DNA from: Botrytis cinerea B05.10
Lineage: Eukaryota > Ascomycota > Leotiomycetes > Helotiales > Sclerotiniaceae
Direction: 5' to 3'
DNA length: 64,000 bases
Assembly (NCBI RefSeq): GCF_000143535.2
Contig: NC_037311.1
Location: 3,038,001-3,102,000 of the forward strand
Below are positions 1 to 11,597 of this stretch, in pieces. The notes under the pieces were generated by a model. It had not been told where the DNA came from. It saw only the letters and a list, made by a program, of their open reading frames with translations, and did no database searches. Each line of letters opens with the position of its first letter. The stretch's first letter is position 1. The position numbers and the translations under genes were made by a program.

Positions 1-510
1 AGCTCTCTCGACATCACCCTCTTGTAAACCCTTCAACAACTTTGGGGCGTGTAATCGCAATCCTCTGAGCAAGTCTGCGACAACCTCGGAAGTTTCACCA
101 GTCTCACAAGAAACACCTGGGAATTCCTCCTTGATGCTACCAGCCAAGGTCTTGTCGGAAACACCGAGAATGGTCTTCTTCTTCTTCGATGGCTTTGGCA
201 TGTTCAATTCCAAGTTCGACTTCAAGTAGTCGGACAGTACACCCTCGGAGATCATGTTGATGTTTTCGAGCGCCTCAGCAGCATTTCTAGAGTAATTGTC
301 AATTCAGACTCTCCGCTCTGCAAAGCATTGAATAGCTAACCTGTATGGCGCAAAATTGACAAGCTTGACCATTTTGCCAAATTTCGCCAGATCCTGACCT
401 GCATCTTGAACTTCCTTTAATCGATTGCCAATTGTGTCAGCCTGGTGCACAACCTGGAAGATTGCGAAACCAGTGGCCGACTCATGGAGAAGATAATCGA
501 CGGCAGACAT
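1..510 (-). CDS. NOP56: NOP56 (SIK1) box C/D snoRNP core protein, 5' part
   Basis: Partial gene running off the left edge. Exon 1 is 510-341 and exon 2 is 286 to below 1; the 54-nt intron 287-340 has GT...AG ends. The joined start reads MSAVDYLLHESATGFAIF, then a segment rich in LKEVQD and VNFAPYR, then NAAEALENINMISEGVLSDY and a basic KPSKKKK run. This is the N-terminal NOP5NT domain that opens Nop56 in all fungi. Nop56 joins fibrillarin, Nop58 and Snu13 in nucleolar box C/D snoRNPs that guide 2'-O-methylation and processing of pre-rRNA. The NOP domain and the KKE tail lie outside the window. Start ATG at 510. Nop58 is related, but the spacing and the YLL...TGFAIF opening fit Nop56 better. 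Confidence 0.93.
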
Positions 511-1618
511 CTTGTCGATATAATGTTGTCGTTGTTGGTGGTTGACTTGTTGGGTTGAAAGTTAAGCTTCCACAAATTTTCAGAAGCTCCCAGGATTATT
601 TTTTTCGTCGTGGGATGCCCGTGAAATGCGCTAGGCTCGAAAAATTCCCAGTAGTTTTTGCCGACTTGTCACGTGCCGCGATTCGCTTGGTCTTTACAGT
701 TTGCGAACTGCGAACTGCGAACTGGCACGGGACCATCCCTCACGGCTCCTACCTCGTACACGCGAGAACTCAGTTGCTTCGACAGCAACGACTGAGTAAT
801 CACGCACGACTCCGGTTATCAGCATCCATTTATCGAGTCTCCGAACCCTGCCATTCACGGCCACCTCTCGAGTCTGGAGAGATTAGAACAGCTGGTATCA
901 AGGTACGGAAGGTCCAATCAAAAGCACAGAATATCCAGTGGAGATGCTTTTGATCTCCGCCATTTTCTTTGGACCGGATCGACGGTTTTATTTTGAATCC
1001 TTTCGTACAGACTCTTGGATTGTATTCTGTGTCACAAGCGTAGTGCAATGTACCACAGTTGCACGCATATCCAAGATGGCTTTGTAATTTGTTAAATGTA
1101 CCGGTTTGGAGGCTTGTTGCTGCTCAATACAGCTTGCTTGCTCTCCTTCTTTGTGCCAATCTGTTCCGTGTGGGATGGTAGCTTTCTAGTAGACCCCCTT
1201 ACCAAAAGACACCAATCAGAATCGTTTCCATCAAAGCTTGTTTCACTTTTGCCAGAGTTGTGCCATTGATGCAGTGGCTCACTGTCGCGTGGAGCCTCTT
1301 GTTGCTGTTCACTTGTTCGTCTTCAAGACGCATTCCCGCTCCTCTCACAGTACTCTCATGCCCAGATAATGTCAATGTATTTGATAACCAAAGATGGAGG
1401 ACGGTGCAAGTGGAATAGCAGCAATACTGTCAATTCAAACCATGAAGGCAAGCATTGTGTGATGATAATTATGCTTCACTTACTTGTTTTCATTTGTTAC
1501 GTGAATCGCATTTCAGTCGCATCTCCTTCGCATCTCCTATTGATTACGTCACGATTCATCTCTTGGATTCTGTACTGACACGAATTTAGTAGATTCTCGA
1601 ATCATTGTTAGTGATGAA
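511..1618. other. intergenic: divergent upstream region of NOP56 and the 2EXR gene
   Basis: No supported gene. It holds both promoters. A CACGTG core lies near 669-674, in the NOP56 upstream region. The heptamer GCGAACT occurs three times in tandem-like fashion around 702-724. Open frames here are short and unlike known proteins. Confidence 0.6.
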
Positions 1619-1622
1619 ATGA
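1614..1622 (+). promoter_or_regulatory. minimal upstream ORF (Met-Lys-stop) overlapping the 2EXR start
   Basis: ATG AAA TGA at 1614-1622. Its stop codon TGA (1620-1622) overlaps the main ATG (1619-1621), so a ribosome ending the uORF would be sitting on the start codon. Regulatory effect is inference; the transcript start is unknown. Confidence 0.4.
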
Positions 1623-2581
1623 CGAGCAGCCAAGCTATTTCTCAATGCGCCAAATCTAGGCAAAATCTTACTCCCGAACTTTGCTCTAGCTCTGTCCAGG
1701 CTCACAACGGCCCACCCGCTACAAATGCTATCCAGGACATTCAGCCAGGTCTTGTTGACAGCCCAGACACCATTCGAAAGTCTCTGCAACACATGAGGGT
1801 CGTGCCAGCTAATACAAGTATGGAAATACAGCCTTCGCCGGTCACAATCGAACACAGAATAGAGAAAGAACGCGTTTTCACTATTTTCTCTTCCCTCCCT
1901 AAGGAATTACAGCTCCAAATATGGAAAGAAGCAATCCTCAAAGATGACATCGGTCATGTCACCGAAGTGTTCTACGTTTCCGATTCAAAGACGGCACGAC
2001 CCAATCCTCGATTCGTTCCAAACAGGCAACCTTCTCCCCTCTTTTTCGCCTGTCGAGTCTCACGTGAAGTGGCCCTTCGAGAATTCAACACTCTTTTCTT
2101 GCAATATGGATACAAAGATCTCCACGCTGCACCTATGCCCGTCTACTCTCGGTGCTCCGATGTCATTTATCTTCAATACAAGTCTGTAACCAATCGCTCC
2201 CGCGACTTTACGCAAAATTCTCTTGATGCACCATATATTGTCCTCAATGTCGTCGACCAAGGTATCACGAAGCTCGCGATCAATCTATGTTATTGGTCCT
2301 GCCAGGCTTTGCTCCGAGAATTCGATATCTTCAAGAAGCTGAATCATCTGTATATTGTGGTTGAAGATCCGGACGGTGCTGAGCCGCATCGTTACAACAC
2401 AGGTTATGTTCCCAAGGGAAGGCGCTTGTATATGTGTAAAGAGCTTTCAGAGTCTAGAAATATTTCCTTGGAAGAAAGCCAGATACTTCCTACATTGAAA
2501 CAGATTTTTGCACACATGCAAAAGGACGACCCAGGATGGGTGCCGCCAACTGTGGAGGTGGTGTGCATGAGGGAATTGTGA
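1619..2581 (+). CDS. 2EXR domain-containing protein
   Basis: Single-exon gene, 320 residues. Residues 87-106 read FTIFSSLPKELQLQIWKEAI, the hallmark opening of the fungal 2EXR domain (an F-box-like module named after its ExR motifs). It is followed by a strand with HVTEVFYVSD, then FFACRVSREVALREFNTLF, another typical 2EXR block, and a C-terminal half ending in TVEVVCMREL. The first 80 residues are low-complexity and probably disordered. 2EXR proteins are expanded in Leotiomycetes and Sordariomycetes; no biochemical function is established to my knowledge. The ATG at 1619 overlaps the stop of a two-codon upstream ORF, described separately. Confidence 0.8.
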   Translation: MTSSQAISQCAKSRQNLTPELCSSSVQAHNGPPATNAIQDIQPGLVDSPDTIRKSLQHMRVVPANTSMEIQPSPVTIEHRIEKERVFTIFSSLPKELQLQIWKEAILKDDIGHVTEVFYVSDSKTARPNPRFVPNRQPSPLFFACRVSREVALREFNTLFLQYGYKDLHAAPMPVYSRCSDVIYLQYKSVTNRSRDFTQNSLDAPYIVLNVVDQGITKLAINLCYWSCQALLREFDIFKKLNHLYIVVEDPDGAEPHRYNTGYVPKGRRLYMCKELSESRNISLEESQILPTLKQIFAHMQKDDPGWVPPTVEVVCMREL

Positions 2582-5500
2582 AACAGTGATGGAGAGGCAT
2601 TAATTAGATAATACACGATAGACACACGGTTCCAACGATGGGCATGCTCTGGGGGAAGAAAGTAGCGAGCTCAACATTTGGGAACAGCGATTTACCGATC
2701 GACGATGATTCATTCTCAAATTATGCCGAGATAACAAATTTTTTAGGTGTAATTTTAATCGAAGGATTAAAGTTTTGAGAATTCTGATAATATTACGTCG
2801 GTGTGGCAATGTCTCGATAGTGCAAATTCTGAATGTGCGTCCCGCGAAAGGCATTTGATAAAATTTGGGTTAGGGTTCTTCATCACAACAACTGTTGAAT
2901 ACCTGCGTTGGTAACAAAGGATGTGTCACAAGCATGTGAAAGCATAGTAGTTGATCTCATACCTCGAAATTCATCCGTCTACTTCAAGTGAGGAAATAAA
3001 TGGTCGACATGAATGACCATGTATGCGTTGATGGTATGGTGTTCTGAAACTTGCATTTGGTGCTCCCTCCGACCATGGCATTGATCTGCGTATGATTGTA
3101 GAATGCGCCAAAGTATAGGCGCTCTCCCACCTATATCAGCAATAATTCTTTATGATAGTCCTCCCTTCACAAATATACCCAGATCTAACGCCTTCATCTT
3201 ATGGAGATACCCATCAGCCTTAGTATAAGTCACTCTCGTGGAATAAATAACATACAGGTCATAAAAGAAAATTAACGGGCAGCTTGATGTCATTAGCCAT
3301 AGATAAAATAGCAACGGCTCTATACAGATGAAGTACCAAGAGTAAAGCATCCTATGAAGCCGCAGGTCGAAACTAATGCAAGCTTCCGAAGCCCATGTTG
3401 GTCTATCATACTAGGTCTTTAGCTGCATAGAACTCCCCGCTTACATTTTTTCACTTACTAAGCTATAAGTTCAAGTCAATAGTGCACCTTTTAGGTACCT
3501 AATACATTCCCGCCGTCTTCGTATTGAACACAGAATCGCAAAAAATTCGAGACCTTCTCACGCTCGCAATATCCTCTGGGAAAACCACACGCTCTTCAGT
3601 CTCTTGTCTCAGCGACCACGATTTCGAGATGGAAATACAGCGGGTCGGAAATTCTTTGAATGTTACCTGCGAACCCAATGAAGCTCAAGAATAAGTTTCC
3701 AGTACCGTACGGATCCTCCGTGGATTGGAAAACTTCAGATTAAAAGTGGCCCGCCTTGTACAGGATACTAGACAATCGAATGAAAGATAAAGTGGCTTGT
3801 TTGTCGGCAATGAGACTAGACAGGTTTTCCATAATACCTGCAGGGAGCTTGATGTTTCACCAGTTGAGAAGTTCCGTGCAATTTTTCCTAGTTGGAGAGG
3901 AGGTAGTGTGAACTGATGCATAGTTAGACTCATGGTCTTGTATATCTGGAGTTGAGAGAAAGCTGGCGAGTGATGGATTTGAAAAATAGTGGAAGGAAGA
4001 GTATTCTATGATTGGGTTCGAATGCTGGAAGTTGGAAGTCGGTTGGATGAAGGGATTGATCTCAAAGTTAGGGTTTTGTGGGAACTAGCTAGCGGTCGTT
4101 GATTCTAGAGAAACAATGAACGACTCTGACATTTTAGCTCTTACATGTTGGAAATAATGCTTGAGCAAAATGATATATCTAATCTGGACCCCCGAAAATC
4201 CCGCAACTTCTGTTTTCCTATCTCAATGAAGCCACTGTTTGCTTCCGTGAATTCCATATCCCATCTCCAGAATCCCAATCGCATTTCTCCGCTTCCGCTT
4301 TCCTCCGTAACAAGTTCAGCCATCATTATTCACTATTCCCTCTCCTACACATATGTCAAAACAATCTCCCTTCCCCAACATATCATCGAACGACCTGGCG
4401 CAGTGGTCAATACAACTCACTGCTGCGCTTTAACCACCTCGAGGTGGGTGAATGTTGTCGACATCTCAACAAAACGACCCTAAAAAATTTATTTATGAAA
4501 AAAATCCCTGAGGATACTAAAGAGTATTAAGGGGATTTTCCAAGCCCTATTATATCCGTAAGGATAGATAGAGAGATTTGGTTTTTGCACTTTTGTTCGC
4601 TTGGAGACTTTTTGGGCTTGGTTTTGTTAGATGGCAAGAGTGAATTTAATGTGGTACTTGGGACTTGAGTCTCGTTGTCGCATGTCGTTTGTTTTGATCA
4701 GTATATATAGTTTGTAGGTGGTGGATGTGTTGTTTGAAATGTGGGATACATATAAAGCTTATAGCTAGTGTGCAAGACCGATATCTTAGGTGCAAATGAC
4801 TCAATTACTTTTGGAGGTTTGAATTTGGCGTTGTCGATTCACGTATATCCAGGACTTCCTCTCAAAATAACGACCAATATGAATTATACTGTCCTAGGTG
4901 CAAACGACGACGAGTCTACCAATGAAATGATTGAGCTTCACTTTTTACGTTCTACTATGGGAACTTCAGCCTCTCAGAATTGCGCATATTATTCCTTTCA
5001 AAATCCAATGTTTTGATCTCCCGAACCTCTTCGTAGGTACAGATACAGAATCATCATCACGATAATGAGGATCTCGAGATGAGTGGCTGGCTTCTAGATA
5101 TCACATAGATAGTAGCTGCAGTGTGAAATTTTGCTTCACTGTAAAATGCACACGAAATCTGTTGCAAATAGCCGAATGAAATAAAAAAAGTCGAAGCCCC
5201 AAATTATACTTCATTTCCTGTATAATATTCGCAATAATAACTACATATTTATAACACTTGAAATCCCTCAACACATCTCCTATTTCTTCCCACCTAACTC
5301 TTCCCATTGCATTCCAGCCTACTCTTCCACGTATTTTGTCTTTCCAGTATGGAGCCAGCAGAGATATAAACAAAGATGGCAATGAAAACTCAATATCATC
5401 ATCGCTAACGACACTCAAGCAACTTCGCCTAGATCTTTTGAGTTCTGAACACCTAAATGTAGTAGCTTCATTAAACTAAGAGTAAGATGTAGAAAAGTGA

Positions 5501-5667
5501 TATTTGTCAACTGTCCCACAACACTAGTAAATGGTTCTTGCTTTCTTTTTAGCACCTGAAACTTTCAGGAATACTTAGACTATCCATTAGATATAATCTG
5601 AATAGAGCATAAAATACATTCAAGGGATGGCACGAGTCAATTTAAGTAGCAGACAGAACTCTTCGAC

Positions 5668-5709
5668 AAAATACCTGCATGGTAATCTACCGAGAGTGCC
5701 AGGTATTTT
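5668..5709. repeat. inverted repeat, 10-bp arms
   Basis: AAAATACCTG at 5668-5677 and its exact reverse complement CAGGTATTTT at 5700-5709, with a 22-nt spacer. Could form a stem in RNA; no gene is nearby. Confidence 0.5.
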
Positions 5710-6089
5710 CACGTAGCAAGTTCCCAAAACTCTTGATGTTGCAGAACATAAACCACCGCACATAAATGATCAAAAACGTAGTCTTAGGAAATGCCGACAC
5801 ACTTCTGTCACACGATACTCGGTTGAGGTTGAGGGAGGGGTTGTCTGCTCTCAGCGAGGTTCGCCCCTGCTCCTTTATCATCCCCGAGTTGACTCTTCGA
5901 TCAAGTCTTCTTTTCCATGATATAAATGCCCCCTCCCCTCGCCTCGATGGGCTTTTTTGGATGTGCTCTTCGAGCTGCTGAGTGAATAAGAGCTCGTTTC
6001 GCATCACACTCCACTTTTGACGTTAAGCCAGATGTATTGTGATTCGCTAGGTTAACCTGCTCCACATCAATTAGTCAACTCCTGAAATC

Positions 6090-6122
6090 TTATCAGATCA
6101 GTTCTCAGATCTAATCTGATCC
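6090..6122. promoter_or_regulatory. iron-type GATA sites upstream of the ferric reductase
   Basis: TTATCAGAT at 6090-6098 is, on the minus strand, ATCTGATAA. This matches exactly the ATCWGATAA consensus known for fungal iron repressors of the SreA/Sre1/Fep1 GATA family. A second copy in the opposite orientation, ATCTGATCC at 6114-6122, matches 7 of 9 positions. The two cores ATCAGAT and ATCTGAT form an inverted repeat. They lie about 55-87 bp before the chosen ATG. Confidence 0.6.
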
Positions 6123-6154
6123 TCGGGATTCCCTCGTTACACCAATATATATAT

Positions 6155-6283
6155 ATGCACCTTGTTCAACTTCCACATGAATACCACTTTATCACATCAT
6201 TTTCTCTCGGAATGGATACACAGCACCGTTCAAAATGTTGTTGTTCATACAACTTTACAGCTATCGACGATAGACGATCCTGA
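6155..6283 (+). promoter_or_regulatory. out-of-frame upstream ORF overlapping the ferric reductase start
   Basis: An ATG at 6155 opens a 42-codon frame ending at the TGA at 6281-6283, overlapping the reductase start at 6177. If transcripts begin upstream of 6155 it would strongly reduce translation. It directly follows an ATATATAT run (about 6146-6155) that may be the TATA element, so it may lie outside the mRNA. Confidence 0.3.
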
Positions 6284-8178
6284 GGAGCAGCCGGATGAGA
6301 ATAGATTCAAGAAATTGATCGATGGTGGACTGTATAATGAGAAACTTATCAATACTTATCCTTGGACTATTTTAGGATTTGTATTGGTTCTTTCGGGGAT
6401 ACACTGGGCTGAGAAGGTTGTACGATGGAGAAGGAGGACTTCATGGAAGAGAGGAGAGAGATATTCATACGATTTACTGGACGATGGATCGTCAAAGACA
6501 ATTCGAGAGGAGGTGACGGACTATGGCAGTGCTAGCTCATCCGGAAGCAGTACATTTGGATCAAATACCCCTTCCATTAGACATGATGATGGGGGTGAGC
6601 ATATGCCTCTATTGTCCGGAAGCCGGTTTCCCAATAGCACCCCGTCGAATCAAATTACTGCCGTCTCCCGCATCAAAGCCTTCCTCGTATACCAACCTCG
6701 ACCAATCCCCTATTTCAACAAAGTTCTCCCTTCAAACGGCTCATCAATATTCATTCTGTCATTTCTCGCACTCAACATCTTCTACACTTTCTACAACATC
6801 TCATTCACATTGTTCGAAGCCTCCGTGCTTGGCGACCGAGCAGGCCTAATATTCGGTGTTAATCTCCCGCTTCTATACATCCTCGGTGCAAAGAATCAGC
6901 CACTTAAAGTTCTAACGGGCGTTTCTTATGAATCTTTAAATATCATTCATCGACGCCTTGGAGAACTAATCATGGTTGCCGCGCTCATTCATGCTAGCGC
7001 CATGTTCGTGATGTGGTATGTAATTTTGGTACCATTTAGTGGTTGGACAATTTGGGATTATTTAACTAACCCGTGTATCTACTTGGGACTTTTGGCTCTA
7101 TTTACATATAAATCATTATATGTAACATCATTGGCGTCGTTTCGTCAGCGATGGTACGAGGTATTTTTGGGACTGCACGTTGTGTTGCAAGCTGGTGCTT
7201 TGGCGATCTTATATTTCCATCACAGGGGAACAAGAACTTATGTTGGGTGGGCTCTTGCGATATTCCTTGTGGATCGCTTGGTATATCGTCTTTGCGCGAA
7301 AAGTATCATGGCCGAGGTTGGTTTTTGCCTCCTTCACTTCTCACAACTGACTAACTTTTACATAGGCCAAAGTAAGTATCTACCCTGACAATGAAACCCT
7401 CCTCCTAACCTTCAACCTCCCCAAATCACCCACCACAATCTTCTCCCAATCTCTCGGCCACTCAATCTCCTCCGGCTGGAAAGCAACCGACCACGTCTTC
7501 CTCACCATCCCCTCTCTAGGCCGCTCCCATGCCCTCCAAGCCCATCCCTTTACAATCGCCTCTCCAGCTCCCCTCCCCTCGTCAAAAACCTCCAATCTCA
7601 CCCTCCTAATCCGAGCCCGCTCCGGATTCTCCGCTGACCTCCTCCGTGCCGCCCAACTCAAAAACACACTAAAATGTCGTCTCGACGGCCCCTACGGAAG
7701 TAGCCATGCTCGATGTCTTCTCGAAGATTCGGATCTCGCAGTATTAGTTGCAGGAGGGAGTGGAATTGCTGTTACATGGCCGATAATCCATCATCTCCTG
7801 AACAACTCAAGCGAAAGCGAAGATCCCGAGACGGGAGCACTGCCGAAGAAGAGGAGAAGGCAGAGAATCGTCATGGTTTGGATTATTCACAAAAGTGCGC
7901 ATCTTGAATGGATTGATGAGCAGGAGCGAGAAGATCTGGAGCGGAAGGGAGTGGAAATTATTATCCCGGGTGCGACGATGGAGGTGGGGAGACCGGATTT
8001 GGATGGGCTGATGGAGGGCGTTGTTCGCGGCTCAAGTAGGGAGGCAGAGAAAAGACAGAGGATAGGTGTCGTGGTTAGTGGACCAGATGGATTAAATCGA
8101 ACCGTCAACAACAAATGTGCGGAATTCGTACGAGAGGGCAGAGATTTAGAGGTTACGATTGAGAAATTTGGATGGTAA
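6177..8178 (+). CDS. ferric reductase-like transmembrane oxidoreductase (FRE/NOX superfamily)
   Basis: Two exons, 6177-7316 and 7366-8178 (49-nt intron), 650 residues. It has a lone N-terminal membrane span (about 61-80), a Ser/Gly-rich loop, then a ferric reductase transmembrane core (about 185-370). The haem ligands are visible as two pairs 14 residues apart: His258/His272 and His334/His348. The cytosolic half carries the FAD-binding motif HPFTIAS (440-446) and NADPH-site motifs GPYGSS (488-493) and AGGSGIA (509-515), ending at VTIEKFGW. The expected role is transfer of electrons from NADPH across the plasma membrane to Fe(III) or Cu(II) before uptake. The first in-frame ATG (6177) was chosen; an earlier ATG at 6155 is out of frame. 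GATA sites upstream suggest iron repression. Which FRE paralogue this is cannot be told here. Confidence 0.88.
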
Positions 8179-9239
8179 ATCTCGAGGGCTTTCTCTCTTT
8201 CTTGGGTTTTGATATTTCACTTGGTTTCAGTTGGTACATAGAAATCGGGGTTTCCTTGGAGCATTCTGTCTGGTATTTTGAATTTAGCATTGGCGAGGAG
8301 CGTTTATGATGAGATACGTTGAGATGAAGATATATGATGCATAGATTGTCATCACATTACATTACATTACATACCATGCAAATGGAAACAAACAAAGAAA
8401 TTACACACATACATAGATCTATGCAATTATCCAATACCAAACTGAACAGGGCACATCTTCTACACAGTCCTCACCTCTTCCTCTAAAACCAAAATGATAG
8501 ATAGATAACTCATACTACCAACAACCTGACCAAGTTCCAATCTAATCCCACCCCCTTATTTCTCAGCTCCTCCCACTCTATACCAATACTAATAACTACC
8601 TATACCTACACAAATACCAATACCATCTGGCCTTGCTTTTACAAGTCTGCAAAGTAGCAATTCATATCATCATATCGATATTCTTCTTTCTCATACCCCA
8701 TTTACTCTCACCCATCATTCAATCCAAAATCCAAAATCCAGACCCTTAAGCATACACACTAACCTACACCCAATTCGCGATCCAACATATCTTACATCTG
8801 CTATATAGATATCACAAAAGCACATTCATATAATTCACACAAACAACTCCCCAAGTCTCCAAGTCTCAAGTCTCGAGTCTCAGTCTCACACAAACCTCAC
8901 ACAAACCTCACACAATCCAAAAAAACAAAATGATGTACCAATACCAAATCCCATATCTAAAGTTCTGTTTCTGTCTGTACTGAACTACCAAAACGAGGAA
9001 AAAGCAAGAAAAAAAAATCGCATCGATAGAGTCTTTCTTCTCCATCCCCTCATGTGTATGCATTCCATTCCTCTCCATGCTCCATGACAGTGTCTTTATT
9101 TTTCCACGTGTACCATGCATTTCGTCCCAATTTCGTTTCCATTTCCATTCACAACTCAACTGACATCTCAGATGACACCTCAACACCCATTCACACGCCA
9201 AACCGTCACAATCAACAACTCCCTTCCCAATATATACAT
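8179..9239. other. convergent intergenic region between ferric reductase and SEC14
   Basis: 3' UTRs of both genes. Contains small tandem repeats: ATTAC units at about 8355-8374 and three copies of an 11-bp CTCACACAAAC-like unit at about 8885-8915. No supported gene. Confidence 0.6.
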
Positions 9240-10667
9240 CTACTCAGCAACTGGCGCAGGTGCCTTAACACCCTCCTCACTAGGAACGGGAGCTGGAGCA
9301 GTGGTTCCAGTTGGAATCGTACCTGGGTTGACATTCTCGGTGTTGATAGCATGTTGATCACCATTTGTCGACGCCCACTTAGGAGGTTTAGCCCAAGCAG
9401 GATCTGTCCAAGGACCCTCATCACTCAATGCACAGCCACCCTTACACTCGCAAGTACCTCCGAAAACCTTCGGTAAGTTCTCCTTGGGGACTTGCGCCAA
9501 TAATTCCTTTTGATACCCCGATCCCAAAACGTGAATCTTCTCAACGGTAATAGGATCCAACCAACCCTTCACAACACCAAAAACGGTAGAGAAACCCCAT
9601 GGTGCATTGATCAAATACAATTTACCGAGACGCTCTGGGTAGTAGTTTTGGGACATGCCAGAGGCTTGCTTGACGTATGCGTAAACGGAAGGAACCTTGC
9701 CGATTCCAACGCCCTTGAGATCCATAATGGTGCAGCAGGTTTCGAGGAGAGTACCAGCTTTGCGGGAACAGGCTGGGAGACGGGGATCGGCCATTTTCTC
9801 GTACTCGACAGCGAGATTTTGAAGCATACGCTCCGAAGTGGTGATTTTGTACATGGCGTTAAGGTCGATGTTGCCCATTTGTTCAATGTAAACTGGACGG
9901 CCATCCTGCGGGTGAGATATGTTAGATAGTGAACGAGTAAATGCGAGAGCAAAGACAATCTCGCGAAAGAAATCAAGAGCCAAAACAGACATACCTTATC
10001 AGTCTTGTGATAGTATTGAGGATAGTACTTGAAAACCTCCTCCTTCTCCTTATAATCAAAGGTACGAACGAGTTGATCGAGACCGAAATCTTTTCTCCAC
10101 TGCTCTGTATCCACGAACCTACGCTACAGTATCAGTATCCATCATTCTTCCAATGTATTGAAAATCAGAGGTGTGTGTATCAAGGGCTCTTACATCTTCT
10201 CAGCCAATGTGACGTCGAACTTACGTGCTCGTAGGAATCGAAGCTGCAGAGAGATAACAATTAGCTATATTCGATGTGCATTCCCCTTTCCCACCAATCC
10301 TTCGCACAACATCAAACACTGAAAATCAAGTATCAAACAGCGATCAAGCCCCCCAAAACAATCTCGATCGTCAAAAACTCCAGTAGATTCCCCCCTCCCC
10401 CGCCTCCTCTTCCCAAGTACCAGCAGCAGCACCAGCACCAGCACCACGAAAAAACAAAAACAAACAAATAAACAAACATACCAAAGTAAGCGTATCCAAT
10501 CTCTCTGTGAACCCCGCCGCCTCCAACTTCAACCTCAACTGCTGCACCTGCGCATCCTGTTCTGGCGTTGTGTGACCGGGGTGACCACTCTGAGCCGTGG
10601 GCGACGTGGTTGGGAAATCATATTGATCGTATTTGGGATCGAGTTTAACATCTGAAGTGGCTGCCAT
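9240..10667 (-). CDS. SEC14: SEC14 phosphatidylinositol/phosphatidylcholine transfer protein
   Basis: Four exons on the minus strand: 10667-10482, 10243-10194, 10118-9995 and 9905-9240, giving 341 residues. The order is an acidic N-terminus, a CRAL-TRIO-N segment ([17 protein letters not shown], then [11 protein letters not shown]) and the CRAL-TRIO lipid-binding domain. That domain includes [47 protein letters not shown] and [11 protein letters not shown]. The protein exchanges PI and PC between Golgi and ER membranes and couples lipid supply to secretion. All four exon junctions keep phase. The first intron is long (238 nt) and contains A/C-rich tracts. The tail after [11 protein letters not shown] is longer than the yeast one and Pro/Ala-rich. 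Confidence 0.94.
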
Positions 10668-11597
10668 TTTGCTTAATTTCTCACGCGGTAGGTATCTTCT
10701 CTCAAGAATTCTCTGGGTAATATGTGCGAAGCAGAAGAGAAGAAGAAAGGGAAGATAATGGATGGGAGATGTGTTGATGTGCGCACAGAGATTCAACTTA
10801 TTGCCAGGTAGGTAGTTGGCTAAACTAATTACTAGATCCAAGAGGGGCTCTAGCTTTACGAGGCTGGAAATGCTCCCTTCAGAATGGGTTTATATCTCTA
10901 TTATGACCTGCCAATCCTTCATAAAATATAGTTCATTATACAATTTAAGATGCAAAAAAGCTCGACTTTCATTCTTATCGTTTCATCTCTTCTCATTTGA
11001 TATGTAATTGATTTAAAAATCTATTTAACAAATGCAAATACTCAACTTTGCCTTCTTTTTCCCCCTGCAAATAGAGTGTGTACGTATGAGTTCACGATGA
11101 TTACATACACCCTGTAAGCGAGTGTGGTAAGGGAAAATTCCCCTGATCGATCCCCTGATCAGGGGCATGTTTTCAACCCTAAATCAATATATATATATAT
11201 ATTTCTCCTTCGAGATTTAAAAGCCGTTGGGAGCAAACAAAATCAAGATTAGATCTTACGAATTTCATACATTATACGAGCGTGTATTTCCAGAAGAGTA
11301 GGTAAATTACGTGAGGATTGTACTTGAATCTATTGTACCAAAGTTTCTATCCGGTGCCAGAAAACTTGGGTATGATCTATATTGAACAAATATCAACACA
11401 CCAATAGGATATCAAGACTTTCACTTCTCGGCATCAGATCTCGAGGATCTTGTTTTTCTTTTCCTTGTATTTGAACCAGAGATAGTTTGGTTTGAGTTCT
11501 CCTGAATATCATCGGCATCATCATCATCATATCAGAAGAAAGCTCCCATCAACATCCCAGAACTTTATGTTTCATTATTTCTCCTCCAAACACTCTA
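10668..11597. other. SEC14 promoter and prefoldin 3' region
   Basis: No supported gene. A near-palindrome of GATC-type repeats (cccctgatcgatcccctgatcagggg) lies around 11142-11164, and an AT dinucleotide run around 11185-11200. The rest is AT-rich. Confidence 0.55.

Larger units (their letters stand above)
2582..6176. other. intergenic 3.6 kb, no supported gene
   Basis: Holds the 3' region of the 2EXR gene and the ferric reductase promoter. Reading both strands, I found only short frames, several opening without ATG. Noted details: telomere-like GGGTTAGGGTT at 2867-2877 and GTTAGGGTT at 4067-4075; a decamer TAGGTGCAAA near 4787 and again near 4895; an inverted repeat at 5668-5709. No terminal repeats or transposase-like peptide. 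Confidence 0.55.

Noticed and set aside
555..953. 132-codon plus-strand frame near NOP56
   Set aside because: Opens without ATG, has no recognisable motif and lies in promoter sequence.
4013..4025. B-box-like GGTTCGAAT on the plus strand
   Set aside because: The flanks cannot form an acceptor stem or anticodon arm.
2867..4075. Telomere-like GGGTTAGGGTT and GTTAGGGTT words
   Set aside because: Only single short copies; no array, so not an interstitial telomere.
4396..4410. tRNA A-box-like TGGCGCAGTGGTCAA
   Set aside because: No B box (GGTTCGA...) at the right distance and no acceptor stem, so not a tRNA gene.
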